Shown here one piece after another: positions 16,580 through 26,900 of a stretch of DNA of 64,000 bases. Location: contig CANQZG010000002.1 in the NCBI GenBank assembly GCA_947628305.1, positions 235,629 to 299,628 of the forward strand. The letters run 5' to 3'. The translations under genes and the position numbers were made by a program. The notes under the pieces were generated by a model. The model was not told where the DNA came from, searched no databases, and saw only the letters and a program-made list of their open reading frames with translations. This DNA is from an uncultured Muribaculaceae bacterium. GTDB lineage: Bacteria; Bacteroidota; Bacteroidia; Bacteroidales; Muribaculaceae. Positions within the stretch are counted from its first letter, which is position 1. Each line of letters opens with the position of its first letter.

Positions 16580-18589
16580 ATGACACGAATAACAAATATC
16601 GCATGCGGCGCGTTAGCCGCGTTTACAATGACAACATCATCAGCAGCAAGTAAGACCGATGGGTTCAATTATGTCGCCGACCGTTTCGCCGACATAGAGG
16701 TGTTACGCTATAAAGTCCCCGACTTTGAGAATCTGACGTTGAAACAGAAACAGCTAATCTATCATCTTACAGAGGCTGCAATCGCGGGCCGTGACATCCT
16801 GTGGGACCAGAACGGGCGGTATAATCTCGAGATACGCCGTATGCTTGAGAATGTCTATAAAAATTACAAAGGAGACCGCAAATCGGCCGATTTCAAGGCT
16901 TTTGAAAAATATCTGAAGCAAGTGTGGTTTGCCAACGGCATTCATCATCACTATTCAATGGACAAGTTCAAGCCTGAATTTTCGCAGAAATTCCTTACTG
17001 ATGCCGTAAAGGCACTTCCCGCAAAGGAACGTCCTTCTGACTTAGATATGCTCATGAAGGTGATTTTTGACCCTGCTTTTATGGCAAAACGTGTAAACCA
17101 GGCCGAAGGTCAGGACTTAATCAGGACATCGGCCAATAATTTCTATGAGAATGTATCGCAGGCTGAAGTAGAGGCCTATTATAACGCGTTGAAGGACACC
17201 ACCGACCTTACGCCGATATCCTACGGACTTAATTCCCGTGTCGTGAAGGAGAACGGGAAGGTCAAGGAACAGGTCTATAAAATAGGAGGATTGTACTCCC
17301 CTGCAATCGAGCGCATTGTGTCGGAATTGAAAAAGGCTGCCGAATTTGCCGAGAATGATAAACAGAAATCGGTTATTGACGCACTGGTTCGCTATTATGA
17401 GACAGGAGATTTGAAAACGTTTGATGAATATTCGATACTCTGGGTAGATGACACTGACTCGCGCGTTGACTTCATCAATGGTTTCATTGAGAGTTATGGC
17501 GACCCGCTCGGCATGACAGGCTCGTGGGAGTCGATTGTCAATTTCAAGAACAACGAGGCGTCTCACCGCACCGAGACAATCAGCCGCGAGGCGCAATGGT
17601 TCGAGGACCGTTCGCCGGTTGACCCGCGTTTCCGCAAACCACAGGTCAAGGGTGTGACCGCCAAGGTCATCACCGCCGCGATACTTGCCGGGGACGCGTA
17701 TCCTGCGACACCGATAGGCATAAATCTGCCGAACGCCAACTGGATTCGCGCCACCCATGGCTCAAAGTCGGTGACACTTGAGAATATTACACAGGCCTAC
17801 GATGAGGCATCTCACGGCAACGGATTCAACGAGGAATTTGTCATCGACAAGGAGACGAGTGACCTCATGGATAAGTATCTGTTTATCACCGATAACCTCC
17901 ACACCGACCTTCACGAATGTCTCGGACACGGCTCGGGACGGCTTCTTCCCGGAGTAGACCCCGATGCACTTAAGGCTCATGGCTCGACACTCGAGGAGAC
18001 ACGCGCCGACCTTTTCGCGCTCTATTATCTTGCCGACCCCAAGTTGATTGAACTTGGACTGCTCGATAACCCCGACGCCTACAAGGCCGAGTACTATAAA
18101 TACATACTCAACGGACTGATGACGCAGCTGATGCGCATCGAGCCGGGTAAGGATGTCGAGGAAGCCCACATGCGTAACCGCAAACTTATTTCAGAGTGGG
18201 CCTACGAGCATGGGAAGAAAGATAACGTGATTGAGTACGTAACCCGCGACGGCAAGACGTTTATAAAAATCAATGATTACGGTAAGCTGCGAGAACTGTT
18301 CGGGCGGCTTCTCGGTGAAATCCAGCGCATCAAGAGCGAGGGCGATTATGAGGCAGGACGCGACCTTGTTGAAAAATATGCCGTAAAGGTTGACCCGAAG
18401 ATTCATCGGGAGGTTCTTGACCGTTATGCCAAACTGAATATCGCGCCCTATAAAGGCTTTGTCAACCCCGTCTACACTCTTATCAAGGATAACAAAGGCA
18501 ACGTCACCGATGTTACCGTCTCCTATACCGAGGATTATATCCCGCAGATGTTGCGTTATTCGCGCGACTACTCCCCCCTGACCCGATAA
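16580..18589 (+). CDS. dipeptidyl peptidase III (M49 family)
   Basis: A zinc exopeptidase that releases dipeptides from the N-terminus of short peptides. The M49 signature HExxxH reads HECLGH at residues 445-450, the same variant as in Bacteroides DPP III. The second motif is EETRAD beginning near residue 472, where the Glu is the third zinc ligand. The 669 residues match the bacterial size. The first 23 residues (ACGALAAFTMTTSSAASK) look like a signal peptide, so the enzyme may be periplasmic, unlike the cytosolic eukaryotic form. It starts 20 bp after the methyltransferase gene, and a palindromic terminator follows at 18609-18642. Confidence 0.95.
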   Translation: MTRITNIACGALAAFTMTTSSAASKTDGFNYVADRFADIEVLRYKVPDFENLTLKQKQLIYHLTEAAIAGRDILWDQNGRYNLEIRRMLENVYKNYKGDRKSADFKAFEKYLKQVWFANGIHHHYSMDKFKPEFSQKFLTDAVKALPAKERPSDLDMLMKVIFDPAFMAKRVNQAEGQDLIRTSANNFYENVSQAEVEAYYNALKDTTDLTPISYGLNSRVVKENGKVKEQVYKIGGLYSPAIERIVSELKKAAEFAENDKQKSVIDALVRYYETGDLKTFDEYSILWVDDTDSRVDFINGFIESYGDPLGMTGSWESIVNFKNNEASHRTETISREAQWFEDRSPVDPRFRKPQVKGVTAKVITAAILAGDAYPATPIGINLPNANWIRATHGSKSVTLENITQAYDEASHGNGFNEEFVIDKETSDLMDKYLFITDNLHTDLHECLGHGSGRLLPGVDPDALKAHGSTLEETRADLFALYYLADPKLIELGLLDNPDAYKAEYYKYILNGLMTQLMRIEPGKDVEEAHMRNRKLISEWAYEHGKKDNVIEYVTRDGKTFIKINDYGKLRELFGRLLGEIQRIKSEGDYEAGRDLVEKYAVKVDPKIHREVLDRYAKLNIAPYKGFVNPVYTLIKDNKGNVTDVTVSYTEDYIPQMLRYSRDYSPLTR

Positions 18590-18608
18590 AGTATACTGGG
18601 ACCTTATA

Positions 18609-18642
18609 CGAGTGGCGGAATCATTAATGATTCCGCCACTCG
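18609..18642. terminator. perfect palindrome between convergent genes
   Basis: A 34-bp perfect palindrome centred on ATTAAT, with arms CGAGTGGCGGAATCATT, lies between the stop codons of DPP III (plus) and the GH3 fusion (minus). Its symmetry suits a bidirectional terminator; the T tract is weak. Confidence 0.7.
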
Positions 18643-18676
18643 GTTGTTATAAGACTAATAAGACTTATATGTCTTA

Positions 18677-21643
18677 TTACAGCGAGTCGTAGATGGCCGA
18701 GTGCAGTGCAGCGCGGATGTTCAGTGCGGTGAATGCGCGGTTGTTGCGTGTGGGGTTGACGCGGTTGCAGAGGAAGATGAAGATGATGTCGTTATCGGGG
18801 TCTACCCAGAAGCATGTGCCGGTGAAGCCGGTGTGTCCGTAGGTCGATGTGGGCGCGCCAACCTTGGTTTTGCCGGGGGATTGGAGTGACAGTTTGTCGA
18901 AGCCGAGTCCACGGTTGCATGTCGGCGAGACTGTCTCGGTGAATAGTTTGACAGTCTCGGGGGTGAGAATCTGTTCTCCGCCGTATGAACCTCCGTTGAG
19001 CCACATCTGGCATACCTTGGCCACGTCGTCGGCAGTGGCGAATACACCTGCGTTACCACTTATTCCGCCGATAAAGTCGGCGAGTTCGTCATGGACGTAT
19101 CCATGAATCGTCTGACGGCGCAGATAGTTGTCACGCTCGGTCGAGGCGATTTTGGCGAGTGGATATTTTCCATCGGGTCGATAAAAGGTGCGGTATGCAC
19201 CTAAGGGGGTGAATATGCTGTCACTGTCCCATCGGTCATGCCGTTGCCCCGTGAGGTTCTCCTCCATTTGCATCAGCAGGCAGAAATTGAGACAGGAATA
19301 TCGGTATTTCTTGTTTCCGAGTTTGGCATTGTATATCGCATTATAGACAGTGTCGGTCGTCGCGGGGGAAATCCACAACCCTTCGGCGATTTTTATGTCG
19401 AATGTGTCATTAGGTTCATTACGCACGAGGTCCCGGCGCATACGAGCGTCCTTATTTCCGTAAAGGCCGTCCTCGATACGTATCGAATAAGTGTTGTCGC
19501 GTTTGCGTGACATGATTTTCCCTTCGTAGGTGGTGGAGTCCATCAGCAGTTCGTACATGTTGAGCGACGGAGGCATACCCGATTCGTGGAACAGCATTTG
19601 ACGCACTGTTATGTCCCCCTTGTCGGTGTCCTTTAACCCGGCGATATATTGTGATACTGAATCATCGAGTGAATACATTCCGAGGTCGTAGGCTTTCATC
19701 AGTCCTGGCAGAGTCCCGATTGTCTTGCTGACCGACGCAAGGTCATACAGCGTCTCCCCGTCAACACGAGATGCCTTGGGGGATGTCGATAGTTTGCCAT
19801 AGCTTTGGTCAATTATTACATCGCCACCTTTGGCAATCAGTACCTGGCAGCCGGGGAATGCGCCTGTGGATATTCCGCGCTTGATGAGTGAGTCGACGCG
19901 TTGGTCGAGTCCCGCGGGCAACATTGACGCTGCGGTGGTTGAATATCCCAGACGGGTCTTGGGAAGTGATACACCGCTACCCAATGGGGCGATTCCCTTG
20001 AGATTGACAGGGAGACGTCCGTTGACCTTGATGCCGCCGAACAGAGCCTGTGCTGCATATTCGCGGGTGGCCGGTATATCATCGTAAGCGGTAACGAGGG
20101 TAGGGTGGTGGGAAATCGATGTGGCAAATTTTGCCATTTTGTATGGGTTGATGAAGAATACAGGGATGACATTCCTGATACTGTTGAGCGATGCGAGTCC
20201 TGTCCGTGCGCCTTGTGTGTCGTTGAACACCCCGGCGATGACGATGTCATATCCTTTAAGACGGGAAATCTCGGTTGCGGTCAGTGTCCCTGCCGGTGCG
20301 CCTATTTTTGTGACAGATGCATATTTGGCGCAGTATTGAGAGAAGCGGTTGTCGGCCGGTGCGCCGATGCTGATGACCGCGATTCGTTTATTGCCGATAT
20401 CTTTTAGTGGAAGCAGATTTTCTTTGTTATATACAACAGTGACTGATGCGGCCGCAAGACGTCTTATCATGCCGTCGGCTTCGCGTGAATTGATTACAGC
20501 CGAGGGGTTTGACGCTGTTTTAACAGGCTCGAAAAGGCCGAGGGCATATTTATATCGTAGTATTTCCTTTACACGGCGTTCGATTTCTGAACGGGAGATT
20601 TTTCCGACCTTTACAGCGGCTTCCACTGCATCTATATCATGGATGGTATTGGTCGTTCCCAACAGTACATCGGCACCGGCCTTGAGGGCGAGGACGCAAT
20701 TGTTCCCTGCGGTCGAGTGCGCTCCTTTCATGGCGAGGGCATCGGTGAACACCAGACCCTTGAATTTCATTTTGTCACGGAGCAGTCCTGTGGAAACGGC
20801 GTGGGAGAGTGACGCCGGTAGTCCCGATTTGTCAATCGCCGGGACATTGAGGTGTCCGACCATGACGCTTGATAATCCCGCGTCAATGTAGTGGCGGAAC
20901 GGTAGCAAATCGGTCTTTTCAAGAGTCGCGCGGTCATGGTTGACGGAGGGGAGTGCTTTGTGGGAGTCAACCGATGTGTCTCCGTGTCCCGGGAAATGCT
21001 TGGCGACAGAGAGAACGCCGCCGTCTTCGAGACCACGAGAATAGGCCACGCCGAGACGGGCAACGCGAGCCGGGTCTTCACCGAACGAGCGGTAACCGAT
21101 GACCGGGTTTGCCGGATTGGAGTTGACATCGAGCACCGGGGCGAAGTTGATGTTTATGCCGAGTGCGCGACATTGACGTGCGGTCTCACGTCCGTAGGCA
21201 TACAGCAGTGAGTCGTCGGCGATTGCTCCGAGTCCCATGTTATGGGGGAAACGCGGGGCATCTTTCATGCGCATCGATAGTCCCCATTCGCCGTCAAGGG
21301 TGATGAACAGCGGTACACGGGCGAGCGATTGCGCGTAATCGATGAGGTTATGGTACATCTTTATGTCACCTTTCCCGAGCAGGATTCCGCCTATGCCCTC
21401 ATTGACGACGAGACGTTTCAACAAGGTGCGGGAGTTGGCATTGTCGCTGATGTCGAGACGGGGAATGAACAGCTGGGCGATGCGTTGCCGCTCGGTCATG
21501 GTGTTGTAGACCGAATCTACCCATCGCCCGGCATCGGCGCGGGATTGACGCGATAGAATTGAAGGACGGGATGCCGCCGACAGTGAAAACATTACCATGG
21601 TTGTCATCATGGTAATGGCTAATGTTGTAATGCGTTTCATCAT
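18677..21643 (-). CDS. GH3 beta-N-acetylhexosaminidase fused to a serine hydrolase (beta-lactamase-like) domain
   Basis: Two enzymes in one secreted chain. After a signal peptide (about 1-25), the GH3 domain shows the NagZ signature KHFPGHGDTSVDSHK (about 215-229) and the nucleophile in VFTDALAMKGA. A GH3 C-terminal domain follows. From about residue 590 a class C beta-lactamase-like domain shows SVSK (the SxxK motif), YSCLN and, near the end, HTG in place of KTG. The likely role is trimming of peptidoglycan or chitin-type amino sugars plus a peptide or ester bond. The start is set at 21643: the longer frame from 21673 crosses the -7 box at 21649-21656 and adds residues before the signal peptide. 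Confidence 0.92.
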   Translation of the reverse strand: MMKRITTLAITMMTTMVMFSLSAASRPSILSRQSRADAGRWVDSVYNTMTERQRIAQLFIPRLDISDNANSRTLLKRLVVNEGIGGILLGKGDIKMYHNLIDYAQSLARVPLFITLDGEWGLSMRMKDAPRFPHNMGLGAIADDSLLYAYGRETARQCRALGININFAPVLDVNSNPANPVIGYRSFGEDPARVARLGVAYSRGLEDGGVLSVAKHFPGHGDTSVDSHKALPSVNHDRATLEKTDLLPFRHYIDAGLSSVMVGHLNVPAIDKSGLPASLSHAVSTGLLRDKMKFKGLVFTDALAMKGAHSTAGNNCVLALKAGADVLLGTTNTIHDIDAVEAAVKVGKISRSEIERRVKEILRYKYALGLFEPVKTASNPSAVINSREADGMIRRLAAASVTVVYNKENLLPLKDIGNKRIAVISIGAPADNRFSQYCAKYASVTKIGAPAGTLTATEISRLKGYDIVIAGVFNDTQGARTGLASLNSIRNVIPVFFINPYKMAKFATSISHHPTLVTAYDDIPATREYAAQALFGGIKVNGRLPVNLKGIAPLGSGVSLPKTRLGYSTTAASMLPAGLDQRVDSLIKRGISTGAFPGCQVLIAKGGDVIIDQSYGKLSTSPKASRVDGETLYDLASVSKTIGTLPGLMKAYDLGMYSLDDSVSQYIAGLKDTDKGDITVRQMLFHESGMPPSLNMYELLMDSTTYEGKIMSRKRDNTYSIRIEDGLYGNKDARMRRDLVRNEPNDTFDIKIAEGLWISPATTDTVYNAIYNAKLGNKKYRYSCLNFCLLMQMEENLTGQRHDRWDSDSIFTPLGAYRTFYRPDGKYPLAKIASTERDNYLRRQTIHGYVHDELADFIGGISGNAGVFATADDVAKVCQMWLNGGSYGGEQILTPETVKLFTETVSPTCNRGLGFDKLSLQSPGKTKVGAPTSTYGHTGFTGTCFWVDPDNDIIFIFLCNRVNPTRNNRAFTALNIRAALHSAIYDSL

Positions 21644-21648
21644 AGATA

Positions 21649-21846
21649 CAAAGATACGGATAAGTGAGGGCAAAGCAAAATTTATTTTAGCTTTGCCGAG
21701 CGGAAGTATCTAAGACGAAGTCAGCGATACGAATAAGTCGAATACAAAACTCAAACTTGTTTGAGTTTTGTTGAGCGAGAGTATCTTCGGCGCAGCCAAC
21801 GATACGAATAAGTCGAGGGTAAAGCAAAATTTATTTTGGCTTTGCC
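21649..21846 (-). promoter_or_regulatory. promoter-bearing repeat array B (three units), facing the GH3 gene
   Basis: Three tandem units read toward the GH3 gene. The gene-proximal unit has TTTG (21676-21679), 19 nt, and an intact -7 TATCTTTG (21649-21656) five bases from the ATG. The middle and distal units have altered boxes, TATCGCTG (21722-21729) and TATCGTTG (21797-21804). Units carry inverted repeats, either GGCAAAGC/GCTTTGCC or the 24-base palindrome with arms AAAACTCAAACTT. Linkers of the type CTTCGTCTTAGATACTTCCGCTC-like separate them. Confidence 0.75.
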
Positions 21847-21887
21847 AATGTAGTGACGGGTGTCGCAGAATTGAAACTTAATGCAAC

Positions 21888-21973
21888 ATCGTAGGGACGT
21901 GCCAACGAGCGCGTCATCAAAATGATATATTTATCTGCAAAAACGGACGCGCACGTTGGCGCGTCCCTACGAT
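21888..21973. repeat. long inverted repeat, REP-like
   Basis: Arms of 28 bp at 21888-21915 and 21946-21973, identical at 26 of 28 positions after reversal (core TAGGGACG, then GCCAACG, then GCGCGTC), with a 30-bp AT-rich spacer. Sequences with this TAGGGACGCGCC core occur as dispersed intergenic repeats in many bacteria, as far as I recall. No copy appears elsewhere in this window. Confidence 0.75.
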
Positions 21974-21989
21974 ATTTATTTGCGAATTT

Positions 21990-22025
21990 AAAAAAGAGAG
22001 GCTTCCGAAACTGGAAGCCTCTCTT
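21990..22025 (-). terminator. Rho-independent terminator after the SusC/SusD operon
   Basis: On the minus strand a 13-bp perfect stem (AAGAGAGGCTTCC and its complement, six-base loop) is followed by a run of six T. It lies 24 bp downstream of the susD-like stop codon. Confidence 0.88.
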
Positions 22026-22049
22026 AGAAATATAAGGGTAATGAGATTG

Positions 22050-23912
22050 TTAATCCTGTGTGGAATCCCACCATACGGGGACTGTCCATATTTCATTATC
22101 CTGCTGCCATCCCGGTTGTCCGGTCGAGCCGGGGACTTTAGACGCGATGGCATTGAGCTGGGAGAGGTTATAGTTCAACTCATGGCTGTTAATCTGCATG
22201 CGGCGAAGGTATTTCCCTTTAGGGATTTTGGTTTGCTGACTGTTGGAGTTGGCATTATATTCACCGGGGAAATCCCATCCGAGGAATATGTTCTTGTCAA
22301 AGTCATAACGGCGCATGTCGTTCCATGTTTCCATTGTGCAGAACATGGCGATGTGTTTCTGTGTCATGATTTTGCCGAGGGTGAGGTCTCCTGCGCTTCC
22401 AAGGCCGTTGGTGAGGTAGTTGCTGATTTCAGCTTCGGTCATCGGCTGGAATGCCGGACAGCCATTGGTGGTAGACGGATTATCGTTACTCCATGCGTTA
22501 AGGGCTGTGTTCATTAATTCCATGTGTGCGCGTACACCGTTGCGCAATGCTTCGAGCGCACCGTTTTTATCGCCTTTGTTGAAAAGGACTTCGGCCTTTA
22601 TGAAACATGCCTCATGATAAGTGCTGAACGGGCCCGGGGTGATGGCGCGGAAATAATAGGAACTTGTTGACGCAGTGTTATCGTTGGTCTTTACAGTGCG
22701 GTTGAGCAAGTCGGGGAATCCGCTGTATCCCTTGCTTGACGCTCTTACGAGTACATAGATGGTGTCGCCCTGACGTGTGTCGGAGGCATTTTTGCATATC
22801 CATCCACCTTTGGCGTTATCGTATGTCGATGCGAAAGGCGCCCCTTCGACACGGAGGGTTGTGCGCAGGTCAAGTCCTTTGGAACGACGCCATTTGCCAT
22901 CGGCACTCCATTTGATGTCGGCCGGAGTGTTCGGTGACTTGCGGGAACGAATCCATGGGAGTATACGGTCGGCACGCGGGTCCTCGATTCCACAACCGGC
23001 AAAGTTTGTCAATATCTCCTCGGCCATGGCTGAATAGAAAGAGTTGTTGTTCATGCCAGTGTTGGAGAACATGGGGTTGAAGTCGGTGCGCTCGTTTATG
23101 CCGAAGTTGTCTTTACTGCCGGTGTCGTTTTTATCGGTGTGATTGATGATAAGTGCATCGGCGGTGCTTTGCGGACCTTTTTCAAGGCAACGCAGGATTT
23201 CATCGGCATCGTACTTGAGGTCGGCAGCCTTGCCTGCTCCTTTCTTGATGAGTTTGTTGAGCATACGGGCCTTCAACAGGTAGGCGTATTTAATCCAACG
23301 GTCAACATCGCCGTGCCCGATATAGTCATTTTGGGCAAGGCTGACAGCCCCTACTGCCTGAGGTTTCTGAAGGTTTTCGATGCCAAGGTCGATTTCATCG
23401 ATGATGTATTGGAACATCTCCTTCCCGGTGGCGTATTTTGGCGTCACGTTGGTAGTTCCGGCATCAGTCACAGGGGATTCACCCATGAAATCAAGGATTG
23501 TGGCGAAACCGCGTGCACGCAGGATGTGGCCTACTCCGATGTAATGAGTTGCACCGGCTTCCTCGGCGGTCCTGAAATAGACTTCAAAGTTGGGGATTGC
23601 GCCGTTGTACCATGATTGTGCCACTGTTCCTGAGCGAGTGTTGTTTACGTTCCATGCACAGAAACCGCCACGGGCGTGGGTTCGGGTAGTGTGACCATAC
23701 AGGCCGCTGATGTAGTTGGTTATTTCAGAGGCCGTGTGATAGCATTGGTTAGAGTAAAATTCAATGTAGGCCAATCGCAGGTAGTAAGGTGTGGATTGGT
23801 CGGTGGGGTTGTTGGGATTGTCATTGACGTCAAGCCAGTCATTACATGACGAGAGCATCATGACTCCGGCAACTCCAAGTATTAATGATTTGCTTAGTTT
23901 CATAATAGTCAA
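22050..23912 (-). CDS. SusD/RagB-like nutrient-binding outer-membrane lipoprotein
   Basis: The surface lipoprotein that lids a SusC-type transporter. The N-terminus is a lipoprotein signal with LSSC at residue 23, followed by NDWLDVNDNPNNPT, typical of the SusD homologue group with about 600 residues. The helical TPR-like body includes ILRARGFATILDFMGESPVTD and the C-terminal MRRYDFDKNIFLGWDFPGEYN. It starts 4 bp after the SusC stop. The ligand cannot be told: no glycoside hydrolase or sensor gene is adjacent, and this subgroup is often linked to peptides or glycans. A second in-frame ATG at 23903 is an equally good start. Confidence 0.93.
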   Translation of the reverse strand: MTIMKLSKSLILGVAGVMMLSSCNDWLDVNDNPNNPTDQSTPYYLRLAYIEFYSNQCYHTASEITNYISGLYGHTTRTHARGGFCAWNVNNTRSGTVAQSWYNGAIPNFEVYFRTAEEAGATHYIGVGHILRARGFATILDFMGESPVTDAGTTNVTPKYATGKEMFQYIIDEIDLGIENLQKPQAVGAVSLAQNDYIGHGDVDRWIKYAYLLKARMLNKLIKKGAGKAADLKYDADEILRCLEKGPQSTADALIINHTDKNDTGSKDNFGINERTDFNPMFSNTGMNNNSFYSAMAEEILTNFAGCGIEDPRADRILPWIRSRKSPNTPADIKWSADGKWRRSKGLDLRTTLRVEGAPFASTYDNAKGGWICKNASDTRQGDTIYVLVRASSKGYSGFPDLLNRTVKTNDNTASTSSYYFRAITPGPFSTYHEACFIKAEVLFNKGDKNGALEALRNGVRAHMELMNTALNAWSNDNPSTTNGCPAFQPMTEAEISNYLTNGLGSAGDLTLGKIMTQKHIAMFCTMETWNDMRRYDFDKNIFLGWDFPGEYNANSNSQQTKIPKGKYLRRMQINSHELNYNLSQLNAIASKVPGSTGQPGWQQDNEIWTVPVWWDSTQD

Positions 23913-23916
23913 GATG

Positions 23917-26900
23917 TTAGAATGTTAAGTTGACACCAAATGCAAAGCTGGCGGTAGCGGGTACACCACAATAGTCAAATCCTACCGATGATGAACCGCC
24001 GACTCCTGCGCCGGAAGCAGCAACCTCCGGGTCGCCGTCATAGTTGGTGAACAGCAACAGATTGGTGGCTGATGCCGTGACAACAGCGCGCTTGATAGCC
24101 TTGGTCTTGGCAAGGAATGAACGGGGTACATCATAGCTCAACGAAATCGAGCGGAGACGCAGAGAGTTCACATCGGTGATGTAGTTGGTGGACTGGTTGG
24201 CGTATGCGCCGGTGTAATATTCTTTGATGATTTTATCACCGCTCATAGTGCTCTCTCCCCATGGATAGACCTTGCCGGGTTCAAATGTATATTCACGTTC
24301 CTCGTAGACGGGTTTTGCGTCAGTGCCCTTGTTGAACACACCGGTTATGTGAAGCGGCTGTTCGCGGACATCGGCCGAGAACTGGCTTGTGCCTTGTGAG
24401 GTCATGTACATCTTGGTTCCGTTGTACACGGCACCGCCGACGCGGAATTCCCACAGCATGTTGAATGAGAAATTTTTATAGGACAGCGTATTGTTCCATC
24501 CGCCTGTGAACTTGGGCTCGCGGTTGGCTACAAGGTCAAATTTAGTGGATTTGTAGGTGGGCATACCGTTGGCGTCAAGGATTGTCTTGCCATAATGGGG
24601 ACTCTCCTTGTCTTGTACGGTCTCCCATTTTGTACCGGCGATTGCCATGAAATCCCAGTTGTTGAAGGATGCCGCACGTGCTCCCGTGTACTGTACATCG
24701 GTGACATACATGATATCCATGCCGTCCATGAGGTTCTTGATTTTACCACGGTTGCCGGCCATGTTGATACCTGTTTCCCATGTCCAGTCCTTGGTCTGCA
24801 CGGGTGTGCCGCTGATTGACAGCTCCATACCTTTGTTCAAGACATCACCGGCGTTGTAGGAACAGAAAATGTATCCTGTTGCAAGAGATGTACGGGGATT
24901 GGTGATAAGATTGTAGGTGTCGTTGGTATAGTAGGCATAGTCAAACTTCAAACGGTTCTGGAAGAAACGCAACTCAAGACCGATTTCGGTCGATTTGGTC
25001 ATCTCGGGTTTGAGTGATGGGTTGCCGCGTTGCCAGTTGTTGCCGACACCGGTTATTCCGTCAACAAATTCAGCCACAGGCCACAGGGTTGTCAATGTTT
25101 CGTAAGGGCTGGTGTCTTTGCCGACCTTTGCCCATGATGCGCGCACCTTACCGAAAGTCAGGGGCGAGTCTGAATCCATCAGTCCACGACGCTGGAGGAA
25201 CTCTGTGAAGACAATCGCACCGCTTACCGAGGGATAGAAGTAGCTGCGGTTAGCTTTGGGAAGTGTCGAAGTCCAGTCATTACGGCCTGTAACGGTCAGG
25301 AACACAGTATTCTGCCAGTCGGCACGTAATTCTCCGTAAAGGCCGACAAGACGTTTGCGGGATTGGGAGTATTCAAAATTCTTTTTCCCGGCAGGGGCGT
25401 TGTTGTAGGAGTAGAATCCGGGAACTGTGAATCCGAACGCCATCTTGTAATTGCGTTCGATGTGGGTGTTGTCGGTAGTGAAACCGGCGAGCAGGTTGAA
25501 ATTGAAGTCACCGAATGTCTTGTTGAAGTTTGTCATCAAGTTGGTGTTGACGTATGAGAAGTCGGTGATGTTGTCCGAAATCATACCGTCCTGCCAATCC
25601 TGTTTCAATACGCCGTCAGGTGCAAGGAACTTTGAGTTCTTTGTCTGATACTTGTCGATACCCATGCGGTAGCTTATCCACCACCAGTCGGTTATGTCGG
25701 CCTTGATGTTGAAGCTGCCGGTGAAACGGGTGGTCTTGTCACGGAGTTTGTCCTTGTTGACAATCCAGTAAGGGTTGTTGTATTCGTCCCACGGTTGCAG
25801 ACGGTCGCCGAACATGCGGAAACGTGAGCCATCCTCGTTGAGATAATGGGTCATGTCGTCGGTTGTGCCGAAGCCGTAGACACGTTGCAACGCACCGTTA
25901 CCTTTTGAACCGTAAAGGCCGCCCGATGTAAGGGTCTTGTTGGTACGTGCCTCGGAGTAAGCCACATTTGCGCCGAAAGTGAACATTTTCCATTTCTGCT
26001 CACCGTTGAAGCGGAATGTTGATTTCTTGTAGCCGGTCGAGGGTACTACGCCGTCCTGGTCGAAATAAGAGCCTGACAGATAGAAATTGCCGGTCTCGTT
26101 ACCGCCAGCCACGCTCAGGTTGGTGTCCCATATTCCTCCCTGCTGGAAGAAATCGTCGATGTTGTTGTCGTAGACCTTGTCACCTGCCTTATACCGTTCG
26201 CCCCACGATGAGTAAGCGAAGTCGTCGTAGTAGGTATGGGTGTAGTTTCCGTTGGCATCGAACGCGTCTTCAAGTAATCCACGTTTATATGTGGTCTGTG
26301 CCTTGGGAACATCCTTAACCCACGAGGTGATGTATTTGGCTGACAGATTAACCTCCACCGAGCCGGTCTTACCTTTTTTGGTTGTAATGAGGACAACACC
26401 GTTGGCGGCGCGTGAACCGTAAAGGGCAGAGGCGGCCGGGCCTTTTAGGATTGACATTGACTCGATATCCTCAGGGTTGATGTCCATAAGTCGGTTGGAC
26501 GATGTGGTGGAGGATGCAGTAGAGCCGTCGAACGCCGAGTTGCCACCGACCGATGCCGAGTTGTCATAGATGATACCGTCAACGACAAACAATGGCTGGT
26601 TGTCGCGTGATTCCGATATTGATGTACCGCCGCGCAGGATGATTTGTGCGCCCGCGCCGGCCGCACCCGATGATTGGGTGATGTTCACACCGGCAACCTT
26701 GCCCGACAGTGAACTGAGCGGGTTGGCGGTCTTGTTGCGCATGAGTTCCTCGGCACCTACGTCGTCAATGGCGTAACCGAGGGATTTCTTATCTTTCTTG
26801 ATACCGAGGGCGGTAACGACGATTTCGTCAAGATTGGTCGATGACGGCTCCATGGTTGTGTTCACGGACCCGTTTCCGACCTTGCTTTCAACGGTCTTTG

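Noticed and set aside
21649..21846. The evenly repeated units considered as a CRISPR array
   Set aside because: Only three units, repeats longer than spacers, no cas genes, and the units end in promoter boxes adjacent to a gene.
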